This document shows positions 1 to 8,721 of a stretch of 64,000 nt of DNA, piece after piece (positions within the stretch are counted from its first letter, which is position 1; each line of letters opens with the position of its first letter). Under the pieces are notes generated by a model. The model was not told where the DNA came from, ran no database searches, and saw only the letters and a program-made list of their open reading frames with translations. The stretch covers positions 17,168 through 81,167 of the forward strand of contig CALALQ010000106.1 in NCBI GenBank assembly GCA_937925595.1, written 5' to 3'. The position numbers and the translations under genes were made by a program. The DNA is from an uncultured Demequina sp. GTDB lineage: Bacteria; Actinomycetota; Actinomycetes; Actinomycetales; Demequinaceae.

Positions 1-1763
1 ACATGATCCTGCACGGCAACACCACCAGCGACATTCGACTCGGCGACACTCTTGCCAACCCCAAGTTCAGGTCAGGAACCAAGCTCGACACTTTCGACTT
101 CCTAGTCGCCAACCCACCGTTCTCAGTCAAGACCTGGCAGACGGGCTTCGACGCGACGGTTGGTCGCTTCGACGGCTTCGCTGAACCGCCCGCCAAGAAC
201 GGCGACTACGCCTTCCTGCTGCACATGGTGAAGTCTTTGAAATCGGAGGGCCGCGGCGCGGTGATCTTGCCGCATGGTGTGCTCTTCCGCGGCAACGCGG
301 AGGCCACGATCCGACGCGAGTTGATCGAGCGCGGCTACATCAAGGCGATCGTCGGTCTGCCGGCGAACCTCTTCTACGGCACGGGTATCCCGGCCTGCAT
401 CATCGTTCTCGACAAGAAGGACGCCGCCTCCCGAAACGGCATCTTCATGATCGATGCCAGCAAGGGCTTTGAGAAGGACGGTCCGAAGAATCGGCTTCGT
501 CCCCGTGACATGCACAAAATCGTCGATGCCTTCCTGAAGGGTGCCGACGTTCCTAGATATGCCCGGATGGTGTCGAAAGCTGAGATCGCAGACCCGAAGA
601 ACGACTACAACCTCAATCTCCCGCGCTACATCGACTCGTCTGAGCCGGAGGACATCCAGGATCTGCACGCGCACTTGAAGGGTGGTATTCCGAACCGAGA
701 CCTCGACGCGCTGCAGCCGTATTGGGACGCCTTCCCGTCGCTTCGTAGCGAACTATTCGAGCCACTTCGCGACGGCTACTCGCAGCTCAGGGTCGACAAG
801 ACCGAGATTCAGGCGACCATCACCGGCTCTCCCGAGTACCAGTCGTTCGCCTCCGGTACCCATGAAGCGGTTGCTCAGTGGTGGGCGTCCCACCGCGGGC
901 TGCTCGAGGGCGTCGAGCCGACTACCCGGCCCAGCAATCTCGTCTCAGAGCTGGGCGAGTCGCTTCTCGATCTATTCCGGCCGCGCCCACTGATCGATGA
1001 GTACGGCGCTTACGAGCAGCTCATGCGGTACTGGAATGAAACCATGCACGACGACGTCGCCCTGATCATGGGCGAGGGCTGGACGGGAGCCGCCAAACCC
1101 CGGAAGGCGATCGAGGACAAGGAGCGGAAACTCTCCGAGACCGCTGACTTGGTGATCGGCTCCGGGCGCAGCGCTTCCAAATGGAAGATGGACCTGGTCC
1201 CGCCTGAGCTGATCGTCGCCCGATACTTCGCAGCTGATCGCGACCAGCTGGACGCGCTGAACGCCGCGCTCGAAAATACGAGCCAGACGATCGAGGAGTT
1301 CATCGAGGAGAACTCCGGCGAAGACGGTCTGCTGGCCGAGGCCACCGAGGACGACAAGATCACGAAGGCGCTCGCCGTGGCGCGGCTCCGCGTAGCCAAG
1401 GCCGAGGACCCCGAATCGGAAGAGGTCGAGGCCCTCGCCAAGCTCATCAAGCTTTATGACGACGAGACGACCGCGAAGCGCGCTGCCAAGGAGGCGGCAG
1501 CCAAGCTCGACGAGAAGACCTTGGCCCAGTACGGGAAGCTCACCGAGGCGGACATTAAGACGCTGGTCATCGAGGACAAGTGGGGCGCGACGGTCTCCCG
1601 CGGTATCGAGGCAGAGCTTGCCGCGCTGATCCACAAGCTCGTCGAGCGGCTGCGGGTGCTGGCTGGCCGGTACGAGGCAACGGTGAGCGATCTCGACAGC
1701 AAGGTCAGGGAACTGAGTGCCAAGGTCGCCGCGCATCTCTCAGGTATGGGGGTGAATTCATGA
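1..1763 (+). CDS. hsdM: Type I restriction-modification DNA methyltransferase subunit M (5' end outside window)
   Basis: This is the modification subunit of a type I restriction system, which methylates adenine at the site chosen by HsdS. The reading frame is open at the left edge, so the N-terminal HsdM domain and the SAM-binding motif I are missing. The N6-adenine MTase motif IV NPPF is visible near residue 38 of the visible part, in the context LVANPPFS. The rest is a typical HsdM C-terminal half with a long charged helical tail. The stop overlaps the hsdS start as ATGA, showing translational coupling. The identity is well supported by the motif and by hsdS and hsdR directly downstream. 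Confidence 0.93.
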   Translation, partial: MILHGNTTSDIRLGDTLANPKFRSGTKLDTFDFLVANPPFSVKTWQTGFDATVGRFDGFAEPPAKNGDYAFLLHMVKSLKSEGRGAVILPHGVLFRGNAEATIRRELIERGYIKAIVGLPANLFYGTGIPACIIVLDKKDAASRNGIFMIDASKGFEKDGPKNRLRPRDMHKIVDAFLKGADVPRYARMVSKAEIADPKNDYNLNLPRYIDSSEPEDIQDLHAHLKGGIPNRDLDALQPYWDAFPSLRSELFEPLRDGYSQLRVDKTEIQATITGSPEYQSFASGTHEAVAQWWASHRGLLEGVEPTTRPSNLVSELGESLLDLFRPRPLIDEYGAYEQLMRYWNETMHDDVALIMGEGWTGAAKPRKAIEDKERKLSETADLVIGSGRSASKWKMDLVPPELIVARYFAADRDQLDALNAALENTSQTIEEFIEENSGEDGLLAEATEDDKITKALAVARLRVAKAEDPESEEVEALAKLIKLYDDETTAKRAAKEAAAKLDEKTLAQYGKLTEADIKTLVIEDKWGATVSRGIEAELAALIHKLVERLRVLAGRYEATVSDLDSKVRELSAKVAAHLSGMGVNS

Positions 1764-2956
1764 CCGCAAGTGAATGGCTGATGATGACTGTGGGCGACGT
1801 TGCAAGAGTCAAGGGTGGTAAGCGGCTGCCCGCCGGATACTTTGTTCAGACAGAACCCACTCCCTATCCATATATCCGCGTCACCGACATGAGAGACGGC
1901 GGGATAGATGACTCGGACATCAAGTACGTTCCAGTGGCGGCTGCGCCGCCCATCCGCGCGTACCGAATCCGAAGCAACGACATCTTCATTAGCGTCGCAG
2001 GAACGCTGGGGGTTGTTGGGCGGGTTCCCGATTGGCTTGATGGAGCCAACCTGACCGAGAACGCTGACCGCATTACCGACATCAAGTGTGACGTCGACTA
2101 CCTCGCTCAGTACCTTCGCAGCGCGCCGATTCAGAACGAGATCGACTCGATCCGTACGGTTGGGGCGCAGCCAAAGCTCGCGCTTGGACGCATCAAGACC
2201 TTTGAGTTGCTGATTCCGGAAGATCGATCGGAACAGTCGCGGGTCGCTCAAGCACTCGGGGATGCCGATCGCCTGATCGATTCGCTCAGGCGGCTCATCG
2301 CTAAGAAGGTGGCGATCAAACAGGGCATGATGCAAGAGCTGCTCACGGGCACGACCCGACTTCCAGGGTTCACAGGCGCTTGGCGATCCGCGTTGTTCGC
2401 AGAAGTGGCAAACCCGGTACGAGAGCGCGCCGTTCCTCAAAGCGTTAGCGGACGAGTCGTGGAGCTCGAGCATATAGAAGGAGGCACCGGTGCGCTGATC
2501 GGTGATGCGGATGTGTCTGAGTCAATCTCGATGAAGACCGTGTTCGCACCGGGGGACGTACTTTTCGGTAAGTTGCGCGCCTACTTGCGCAAGTTCTGGC
2601 TGGCGGACCGTTCTGGCTACTGCTCGACCGAGATCTGGGCGCTTCGCGCCCGACCAGGAATCGCTCGGGGCGAGTTTGTTCGTTACATCGTGGAAAGCGA
2701 CTCCTTCATCGAAGCAGCGAGTACGGCTTACGGGACACATATGCCTAGGTCCGACTGGAGTGTCGTGTCCAAGTTCGAAGTCGCGCTTCCGCCCCTCGAC
2801 GAGCAGGCGGCTATTGCAGAGGTACTCGCGAATGCCGATGCCGAAATCACCACGCTCAAACGTCGCCTTGAATCCGCCAAAGCCATCAAGCAGGGCATGA
2901 TGCAGGAATTGCTCACCGGACGGACCCGCCTGGTAGCGGAGGGGGTTGCAGCATGA
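1760..2956 (+). CDS. hsdS: Type I restriction-modification specificity subunit S
   Basis: HsdS sets the DNA target of the type I complex. The 398-residue protein has two target-recognition domains, each followed by a conserved coiled-coil spacer. The spacers carry nearly the same sequence, AIKQGMMQELLTG, around residues 190 and 375, which is the classic internal duplication of HsdS. I chose the ATG at 1760 because it overlaps the hsdM stop (ATGA); the longer open frame upstream is only hsdM read in another phase. The stop overlaps hsdR in the same way. The recognition sequence cannot be read from the protein. Confidence 0.93.
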   Translation: MTASEWLMMTVGDVARVKGGKRLPAGYFVQTEPTPYPYIRVTDMRDGGIDDSDIKYVPVAAAPPIRAYRIRSNDIFISVAGTLGVVGRVPDWLDGANLTENADRITDIKCDVDYLAQYLRSAPIQNEIDSIRTVGAQPKLALGRIKTFELLIPEDRSEQSRVAQALGDADRLIDSLRRLIAKKVAIKQGMMQELLTGTTRLPGFTGAWRSALFAEVANPVRERAVPQSVSGRVVELEHIEGGTGALIGDADVSESISMKTVFAPGDVLFGKLRAYLRKFWLADRSGYCSTEIWALRARPGIARGEFVRYIVESDSFIEAASTAYGTHMPRSDWSVVSKFEVALPPLDEQAAIAEVLANADAEITTLKRRLESAKAIKQGMMQELLTGRTRLVAEGVAA

Positions 2957-5900
2957 GCGTCGGGCAGATCGAGCGCAAGGCGCAGAACCGGATCGTGAAG
3001 TTCTTCCAGCACCAACTCGGCTACGAGTACGGCGGGAACCGGGAAGACCTCGACAACGCGAACATCGACGAAGCTTTCTTGCGACAGAACCTCACTGCCC
3101 GGGGCTACGACGATGAGGTCATCAGCAAGGCTGTTCAGCAGTTACTGACCACCACGTCGCTCGCAGCTGGACAGTCTCTCTATGACACCAGCCGCAAGGT
3201 CTATGAACTGCTTCGCTATGGCGTCAAGGTCAAGCGTGGCGTCGCCGCTGCGACCGAGACGGTCTGGCTCCTCGACTGGGACAACCCCGAGGCCAACCAC
3301 TTCGTCATCGCGGAGGAGGTGTCGATCAAGGGCGAGCACAACAAGCGCCCCGACATCGTCCTCTATGTCAACGGCATCGCGCTCGCGGTGATCGAGCTGA
3401 AGCGCTCGTTTGTGAGCGTCAGCGAGGGTATTCGCCAGAACATCGGCAATCAGAAGCAGCATTTCGTCCGACCCTTCTTCACGACCGTCCAGCTGCTCTT
3501 CGCAGGCAACGACACGGAGGGTCTCCGCTACGGCGTGATTGAGACGCCGGAGAAGTACTGGCTCGAGTGGAAAGAGCCGGAGGGAAGCTCTGTCGGCGCT
3601 GGTATAGAAAACCGACTGGACCGCGCACTGGCGCAGATGGCGAACAAGGATCGCCTTCTCGAGCTGGTCCACGACTTCATCGTCTTCGACGCCGGAATCA
3701 AGAAGACCGCACGGCACAACCAGTACTTCGGGGTCAGGGCGGCCCAGGACCGAGCCAAGGCTCGGGAGGGTGGCATCATCTGGCACACCCAGGGCTCCGG
3801 CAAGTCGCTCACAATGGTGTGGCTCGCGAAGTGGATCCGAGAGCACCAGGAAGACGCGCGCGTTCTGATCATCACCGACCGCACCGAGCTCGACGAACAG
3901 ATCGAAAAGGTGTTCGGAGGTGTCAACGAGCAGATCTACCGCACGACGTCCGGCGCAGATCTCATCAATCAGATCAATAAGAACCAGCCTTGGCTCATCT
4001 GCTCGCTTGTTCACAAGTTCCGAGGCGATGGCAAGGACGACGAGGACGACGTTGAGGCCGGCGACGAGTTCATCAAAGAACTCAACTCACGCCTCCCCGA
4101 GGGCTTCTCGCCCAAGGGCAATCTGTTCGTGTTCGTCGATGAGGCTCATCGCACCCAGAGCGGCAAGCTCCACAAGGCGATGAAAGCGCTGCTGCCGAAC
4201 GCCGTGTTCATCGGCTTCACCGGCACCCCGCTCCTGAAGGCCGACAAGGCGACCAGCATCGAGACGTTCGGTTCCTTCATCCATACCTACAAGTTCGACG
4301 AAGCTGTTCGTGACGGCGTCGTCCTTGATCTTCGCTACGAGGCCCGCAACATCGACCAGGAGCTTTCGAGCGCCGACAAAGTAGACAAGTGGTTCGAGGC
4401 CAAGACCAAGGGCATGACCGACCTCACCAAGGCCGAGCTGAAGAAGCGGTGGGGCACGATGCAGAAGGTCGTCTCGGCCGAGCCGCGGGCTAAGCAGATC
4501 GTGCAGGACATCCTGCTCGACATGGAGACACAGCCTCGGCTGGTCGACGGGCGCGGCAACGCGATGCTCGTCAGTGAGAGCGTCTACCAGGCGTGCAAGT
4601 TCTACGAGATGTTCGTGCAAGCCGGGTACAAGGGCAAGGTCGCGATCGTCACCAGCTACGTCCCAAACCCGACCGCCATCTCGAAAGAGGACGCGGGCGA
4701 CGGCGATAACGAAGAGATCCGGAAATACGAGATCTATCGCCAGATGCTCGCCGACCACTTCGGCGTCAGTCCCGATGATGCGGTCGGGCGGATCGAGGAG
4801 TTCGAGAAGGAGGTCAAGCGCAAGTTCATCGAGGAGCCGGGCCAGATGCGCCTGCTCATCGTGGTGGACAAGCTCCTGACCGGCTTCGACGCGCCAAGCG
4901 CGACCTATCTCTACATCGACAAGAAGATGCGCGATCACGGACTCTTCCAGGCGATCTGTCGGGTGAATCGGCTCGACGGCGATGACAAGACCTACGGCTA
5001 CGTCATCGACTACCGAGACCTGTTCAAGTCGATGGAGACGGCGATCAACGACTACACCTCGGGCGCCCTCGACGGTTATGCCAAGGAGGACATCGAAGGT
5101 CTGCTTAAGGACCGTATCGAGGAAGCCCGCATCGACCTCGACGACGCTCTCGAGCTGGTCCGGGCTCTTTGCGAGCCAGTAGCACCACCAAAGGAAACCG
5201 AGCAGTACCTGCACTACTTCGCGACCAGCGAGCCGGGCGACATGACGCAGATAAAGGCCAACGAGGGCAAGCGCGTCGATCTCTACAAGAGCGTCTCATC
5301 GCTTGTTCGCGCCTATGCCGCAGTTGCCAATGACATGGACGCCGCTGGGTACTCGGCTGCTGATGCTGCAGCAATCAAGAAGGAAGTGGCGTACTTCGTC
5401 GCTGTTCGGGACGAGGTGAAGCAGGGCGCCGGGGAAAACGTCGACCTCAAGCAGTTCGAGGCCGGCATGCGCCGACTGCTCGACACCTACATCCAGGCGG
5501 ATCCGTCTGAGACTGTGGCGGAGTTTGAAAAGGGCCTGGTCGAGCTCATCGTTGAGCGCGGCGCCGACGCGATCGATTCGCTGCCGGAGGGAATTCGCAA
5601 GAACCAGGAAGCGGTCGCCGAGACGATCATCAACAACGTGCGTCGCACGATCATCGACGAGCACGCGATGAACCCGAAGTACTACGACAAGATGTCTAGT
5701 CTCCTGGATGCGCTCATCGAGCAGCGTCGCAAGGAGGCCCTCGACTACGCGAAGTACCTTGAGCTGCTGCTCGAATTCGCGGCCAAGGTTGGGACCGGCG
5801 CTTCAGAGACGAAGTATCCCGACTGGGCCTCGTCGCCGGCAAAGCGAGCGCTCGTTGATTTCGACTGGCCCGACGGCGTCGATCCGCAGTTCATCTACGA

Positions 5901-6057
5901 GACCATTCAGGCCAGCAAGGAGCATGGCTGGACGGGGAACCTCTTGAAGCAACGCGCCCTCGCGAAGGCTCTGCGGCGGGCGCTTCCCGAAGGTTTCGAG
6001 AAGGAGCGGCTGGACGCGCTCATCGCTCTCGTGAAGGGACACGATGAGTACCAGTAG
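2953..6057 (+). CDS. hsdR: Type I restriction endonuclease subunit R
   Basis: This is the motor and nuclease subunit of the type I complex, 1034 residues, which is normal for the family. An N-terminal PD-(D/E)xK nuclease is visible, with D134 and E148-x-K150. It is followed by an SF2 translocase with Walker A GSGKS at residues 281-285, DEAH at 396-399 and the GFTGTP motif near 420. The C-terminal part is the helical domain that contacts HsdM. The start overlaps the hsdS stop as ATGA. All catalytic residues seem intact, so the system is probably functional if hsdM is complete. Confidence 0.95.
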   Translation: MSVGQIERKAQNRIVKFFQHQLGYEYGGNREDLDNANIDEAFLRQNLTARGYDDEVISKAVQQLLTTTSLAAGQSLYDTSRKVYELLRYGVKVKRGVAAATETVWLLDWDNPEANHFVIAEEVSIKGEHNKRPDIVLYVNGIALAVIELKRSFVSVSEGIRQNIGNQKQHFVRPFFTTVQLLFAGNDTEGLRYGVIETPEKYWLEWKEPEGSSVGAGIENRLDRALAQMANKDRLLELVHDFIVFDAGIKKTARHNQYFGVRAAQDRAKAREGGIIWHTQGSGKSLTMVWLAKWIREHQEDARVLIITDRTELDEQIEKVFGGVNEQIYRTTSGADLINQINKNQPWLICSLVHKFRGDGKDDEDDVEAGDEFIKELNSRLPEGFSPKGNLFVFVDEAHRTQSGKLHKAMKALLPNAVFIGFTGTPLLKADKATSIETFGSFIHTYKFDEAVRDGVVLDLRYEARNIDQELSSADKVDKWFEAKTKGMTDLTKAELKKRWGTMQKVVSAEPRAKQIVQDILLDMETQPRLVDGRGNAMLVSESVYQACKFYEMFVQAGYKGKVAIVTSYVPNPTAISKEDAGDGDNEEIRKYEIYRQMLADHFGVSPDDAVGRIEEFEKEVKRKFIEEPGQMRLLIVVDKLLTGFDAPSATYLYIDKKMRDHGLFQAICRVNRLDGDDKTYGYVIDYRDLFKSMETAINDYTSGALDGYAKEDIEGLLKDRIEEARIDLDDALELVRALCEPVAPPKETEQYLHYFATSEPGDMTQIKANEGKRVDLYKSVSSLVRAYAAVANDMDAAGYSAADAAAIKKEVAYFVAVRDEVKQGAGENVDLKQFEAGMRRLLDTYIQADPSETVAEFEKGLVELIVERGADAIDSLPEGIRKNQEAVAETIINNVRRTIIDEHAMNPKYYDKMSSLLDALIEQRRKEALDYAKYLELLLEFAAKVGTGASETKYPDWASSPAKRALVDFDWPDGVDPQFIYETIQASKEHGWTGNLLKQRALAKALRRALPEGFEKERLDALIALVKGHDEYQ

Positions 6058-6769
6058 CGCCTACCTCACCATCGCCGGGCTCAATGTCGATGTCATCTAC
6101 AAGGACATCAAGAACCTACACATTTCGGTCTATCCACCGGTCGGACGAGTTCGAGTCGCGGCTCCCGAGCGGATGGACGACGACACTGTGCGTCGCGCCG
6201 TGGTTCAGCGTCTCCCGTGGATCCGACGCCAGCGCGACCAGCTCCGGGCCGCTGAGCGGCAGGACAAGCGCCAGATGCTTTCTGGAGAGACCCATTACGT
6301 CTGGGGCGAGCGGTATCGCCTGGATGTCTCTCGAACGAGCGGTCATCACAGAGTCGAGCGATCCGGAACGACCCTCTGGGTGGTGGCTTCGGAAGGTGCC
6401 GACGCCGAGGAACGATTCGCGGTTCTGGATCGTTGGTACCGGCGCGAACTCAAGGCGGCTATACCTCCGTTGCTTGAGAAGTGGGAGCAGCGAATTGGCG
6501 TGAAGTCATCGCGCTTCGTGGTGAGGCGCATGAAGACCAAGTGGGGCACGTGTGCCCGCGATTCACGTGCGATCTGGTTCAATCCCGAGCTCGCCAAGAA
6601 GAATCCGCGCTGCCTCGAGTACATCGTCGTTCACGAGTTGACTCACTTGATCGAGCGGGCGCATGGCGACCGCTTTGTGGAATTGATGGATCGCCACCTG
6701 CCGGATTGGCGTGCCCGGCGAGACGAACTGAACGGCGCACCGCTTGCCGATGAGGAGTGGTCGGAATGA
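6044..6769 (+). CDS. YgjP/DUF45-type zinc metallopeptidase of the type I R-M operon
   Basis: A 241-residue zinc-dependent peptidase-like protein of the YgjP (DUF45, M48-like) family. The active-site motif H197-E198-L-T-H201 is present, with a third ligand candidate H207, preceded by the family motif MKTKWGTC. It overlaps the hsdR end by 14 bp and is itself overlapped by the next gene, so it is translated as part of the R-M operon. Proteins of this family often sit next to hsdR; control of HsdR level by proteolysis is a plausible but untested role. Confidence 0.85.
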   Translation: MSTSSAYLTIAGLNVDVIYKDIKNLHISVYPPVGRVRVAAPERMDDDTVRRAVVQRLPWIRRQRDQLRAAERQDKRQMLSGETHYVWGERYRLDVSRTSGHHRVERSGTTLWVVASEGADAEERFAVLDRWYRRELKAAIPPLLEKWEQRIGVKSSRFVVRRMKTKWGTCARDSRAIWFNPELAKKNPRCLEYIVVHELTHLIERAHGDRFVELMDRHLPDWRARRDELNGAPLADEEWSE

Positions 6770-8721
6770 GGCTCATCAAGGCTGAGTTCAAGGGCTTCGG
6801 TCGGTTGGCCGACGCCAAGGTCAACCTCGACAACAAGGTCATTGCCATCGTTGGACCGAACGAGGCGGGCAAGACCACGCTCCTCAAAGCGCTCGCGTAC
6901 ATCGACAATGGCCGTTCGCTGTCGGTGTCGGAACGATCTCGGGGCACCGATGTCGTGGCCGACGGGCAGATCGTCGTGCGTGTTCAGCATTTGCTCGATG
7001 ACGCTGACCGGGAGCTTGTCCGTGACCTCGATCTTGAGGAACTCCCCAAGTCTCTGTGGCTTTCGCGAACGGCAGCAGGGGGCGATGTCATCAAGGAAGT
7101 AGTGCCTACTCCTCGTAAGGCCGTCGCACCGTTGAGATCGGCGCTGGCAGCCCTTAAGAAGTCCGCGACCAAGTCCAACTTTGACGCCCTTGCGCCGGTC
7201 GTCCCGGACGAGGAAGCAGATACGGAAGTCGATTCCGACGAGGCAAGACTTTCATTCGCGACACGGCTCGCCGATGCCATCAACGCGGTCGACCCTGATG
7301 TCGAGGCGGCGACGTTGCCTGGTGTGGGCGCCGGGTTGAACCCCGCAGCTTGGCTTGCCGAGTTCGACGCCTTCGACCTCGCAGGGCCGATTCGTGACGC
7401 CTTGGAGCCGGTACGCGACTGGGTAGAGCGTCCGGATCCAGCGGCCGAAGTTGAACAGCGTCTCTTCGACGAGTCGGCTGACCTCCTGCTCTTCGGCGAC
7501 GAGGATCGGACACTGAATTCGACCTACGCCCTGAGCGACGAGGTCGTGGCAAATCCGCCTGCGGCGCTCCGCAACCTGGCAACGATGGCTGACCTTCCGC
7601 TTGATCAGCTCTGGATGACCATCAACAACGGCGACGAGGGTGCGCGCGAGACTCACATCGAGAAAGCGAATCAGGCGCTGAGCGCGAAGTTCAAGACGGC
7701 CTGGAAGCAGTCGACCCTCACGGTCCAACTCAAGATCGAGGGCAGCACTCTCGCGATTCGGATCAAGCAGGACGGCAACACGATCACTCAGTTCCACGAG
7801 CGCAGTGCTGGCCTTCAGATGTTCGTCGCCCTAGTCGCCTTCTTGACGGTGAAGGGTCAAACCGTGCCGCCCGTGCTGCTTATCGACGAGGCCGAGACCC
7901 ATCTTCATATCGACGCTCAGGCTGACCTCGTCAACACGTTCATGACGCAGCAGCAGGCAGCCAAGATCATCTACACCACGCATTCGCCGGCCTGCCTTCC
8001 TCCTGACCTTGGTTCCAACATCCGCGCGGTTCTGCCTGACAAGAAGAACGGTCAACGGAGCGTCATCGAAGGCAGTTTCTGGCATGGAGCCGCTGGCTTC
8101 TCGCCGCTAATGCTCGCGATGGGCGCGGGTGCGGCAGCCTTCTCCGCGGCCCGGCGCGTAGTGCTCGCCGAGGGCGCTTCGGAGATGTTGTTGATGCCCT
8201 CGTTGGTGAAGGCGGCGATCGCGGTTGCAGACCTGGACTACCAGGTAGCCCCCGGCCTCTCCGAAGTGCCGGCCACCATGTATCCCGAACTAGACCTCGA
8301 AGGTGCTCGCGTGGCCTTCCTGGTCGATGGAGACCATGGGGGCCTGGCTATCAAAGACGCGCTCGTGAAGTCCGGCGTGTCCGAGAAGCGGATCGTCACC
8401 CTCGGCACCTTGACGCTCGAGAACTTGCTCGATCCCGTGGCCTACCGAACCGTGATTGCGAATCTGATCAACGATGCCAACCCGTCGATCTCGATTCAGA
8501 TCGACGACGTCCCTGAGCTTCCAGATCCGTCGAGTAACCTCTGGCCAGACTTCGTCGAGAACTGGGCGAAGGACAAGGGCTACCTGCTTCCGGGGAAACG
8601 AGCCGTCGCCAGCAAGCTGGTCGAAGAAGGATTGGCGACTCCGAGCGACTACGGCCGACCGATTCTTGTCGAGGCACACAAGCAACTGACGGCGCTCCTC
8701 GCGGGCAAGAAGCAGTCATGA
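6766..8721 (+). CDS. OLD-family ATPase/TOPRIM endonuclease (GajA-like)
   Basis: A 651-residue protein with an ABC-type ATPase module and a C-terminal TOPRIM nuclease module, the layout of OLD nucleases. Walker A is GPNEAGKT (residues 30-37) and Walker B is LLIDEAETH (D374-E375). The TOPRIM acidic residues are E469 in LAEG and D521-x-D523 in LVDGD. An earlier GTG at 6757 is possible, but the ATG at 6766 gives ATGA overlap with the previous stop and a GAGGAG site 8 nt upstream. The following helicase gene makes this a class 2 OLD nuclease, the arrangement of the Gabija defence system. It is larger than typical GajA, so the call is Gabija-like. Confidence 0.85.
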   Translation: MRLIKAEFKGFGRLADAKVNLDNKVIAIVGPNEAGKTTLLKALAYIDNGRSLSVSERSRGTDVVADGQIVVRVQHLLDDADRELVRDLDLEELPKSLWLSRTAAGGDVIKEVVPTPRKAVAPLRSALAALKKSATKSNFDALAPVVPDEEADTEVDSDEARLSFATRLADAINAVDPDVEAATLPGVGAGLNPAAWLAEFDAFDLAGPIRDALEPVRDWVERPDPAAEVEQRLFDESADLLLFGDEDRTLNSTYALSDEVVANPPAALRNLATMADLPLDQLWMTINNGDEGARETHIEKANQALSAKFKTAWKQSTLTVQLKIEGSTLAIRIKQDGNTITQFHERSAGLQMFVALVAFLTVKGQTVPPVLLIDEAETHLHIDAQADLVNTFMTQQQAAKIIYTTHSPACLPPDLGSNIRAVLPDKKNGQRSVIEGSFWHGAAGFSPLMLAMGAGAAAFSAARRVVLAEGASEMLLMPSLVKAAIAVADLDYQVAPGLSEVPATMYPELDLEGARVAFLVDGDHGGLAIKDALVKSGVSEKRIVTLGTLTLENLLDPVAYRTVIANLINDANPSISIQIDDVPELPDPSSNLWPDFVENWAKDKGYLLPGKRAVASKLVEEGLATPSDYGRPILVEAHKQLTALLAGKKQS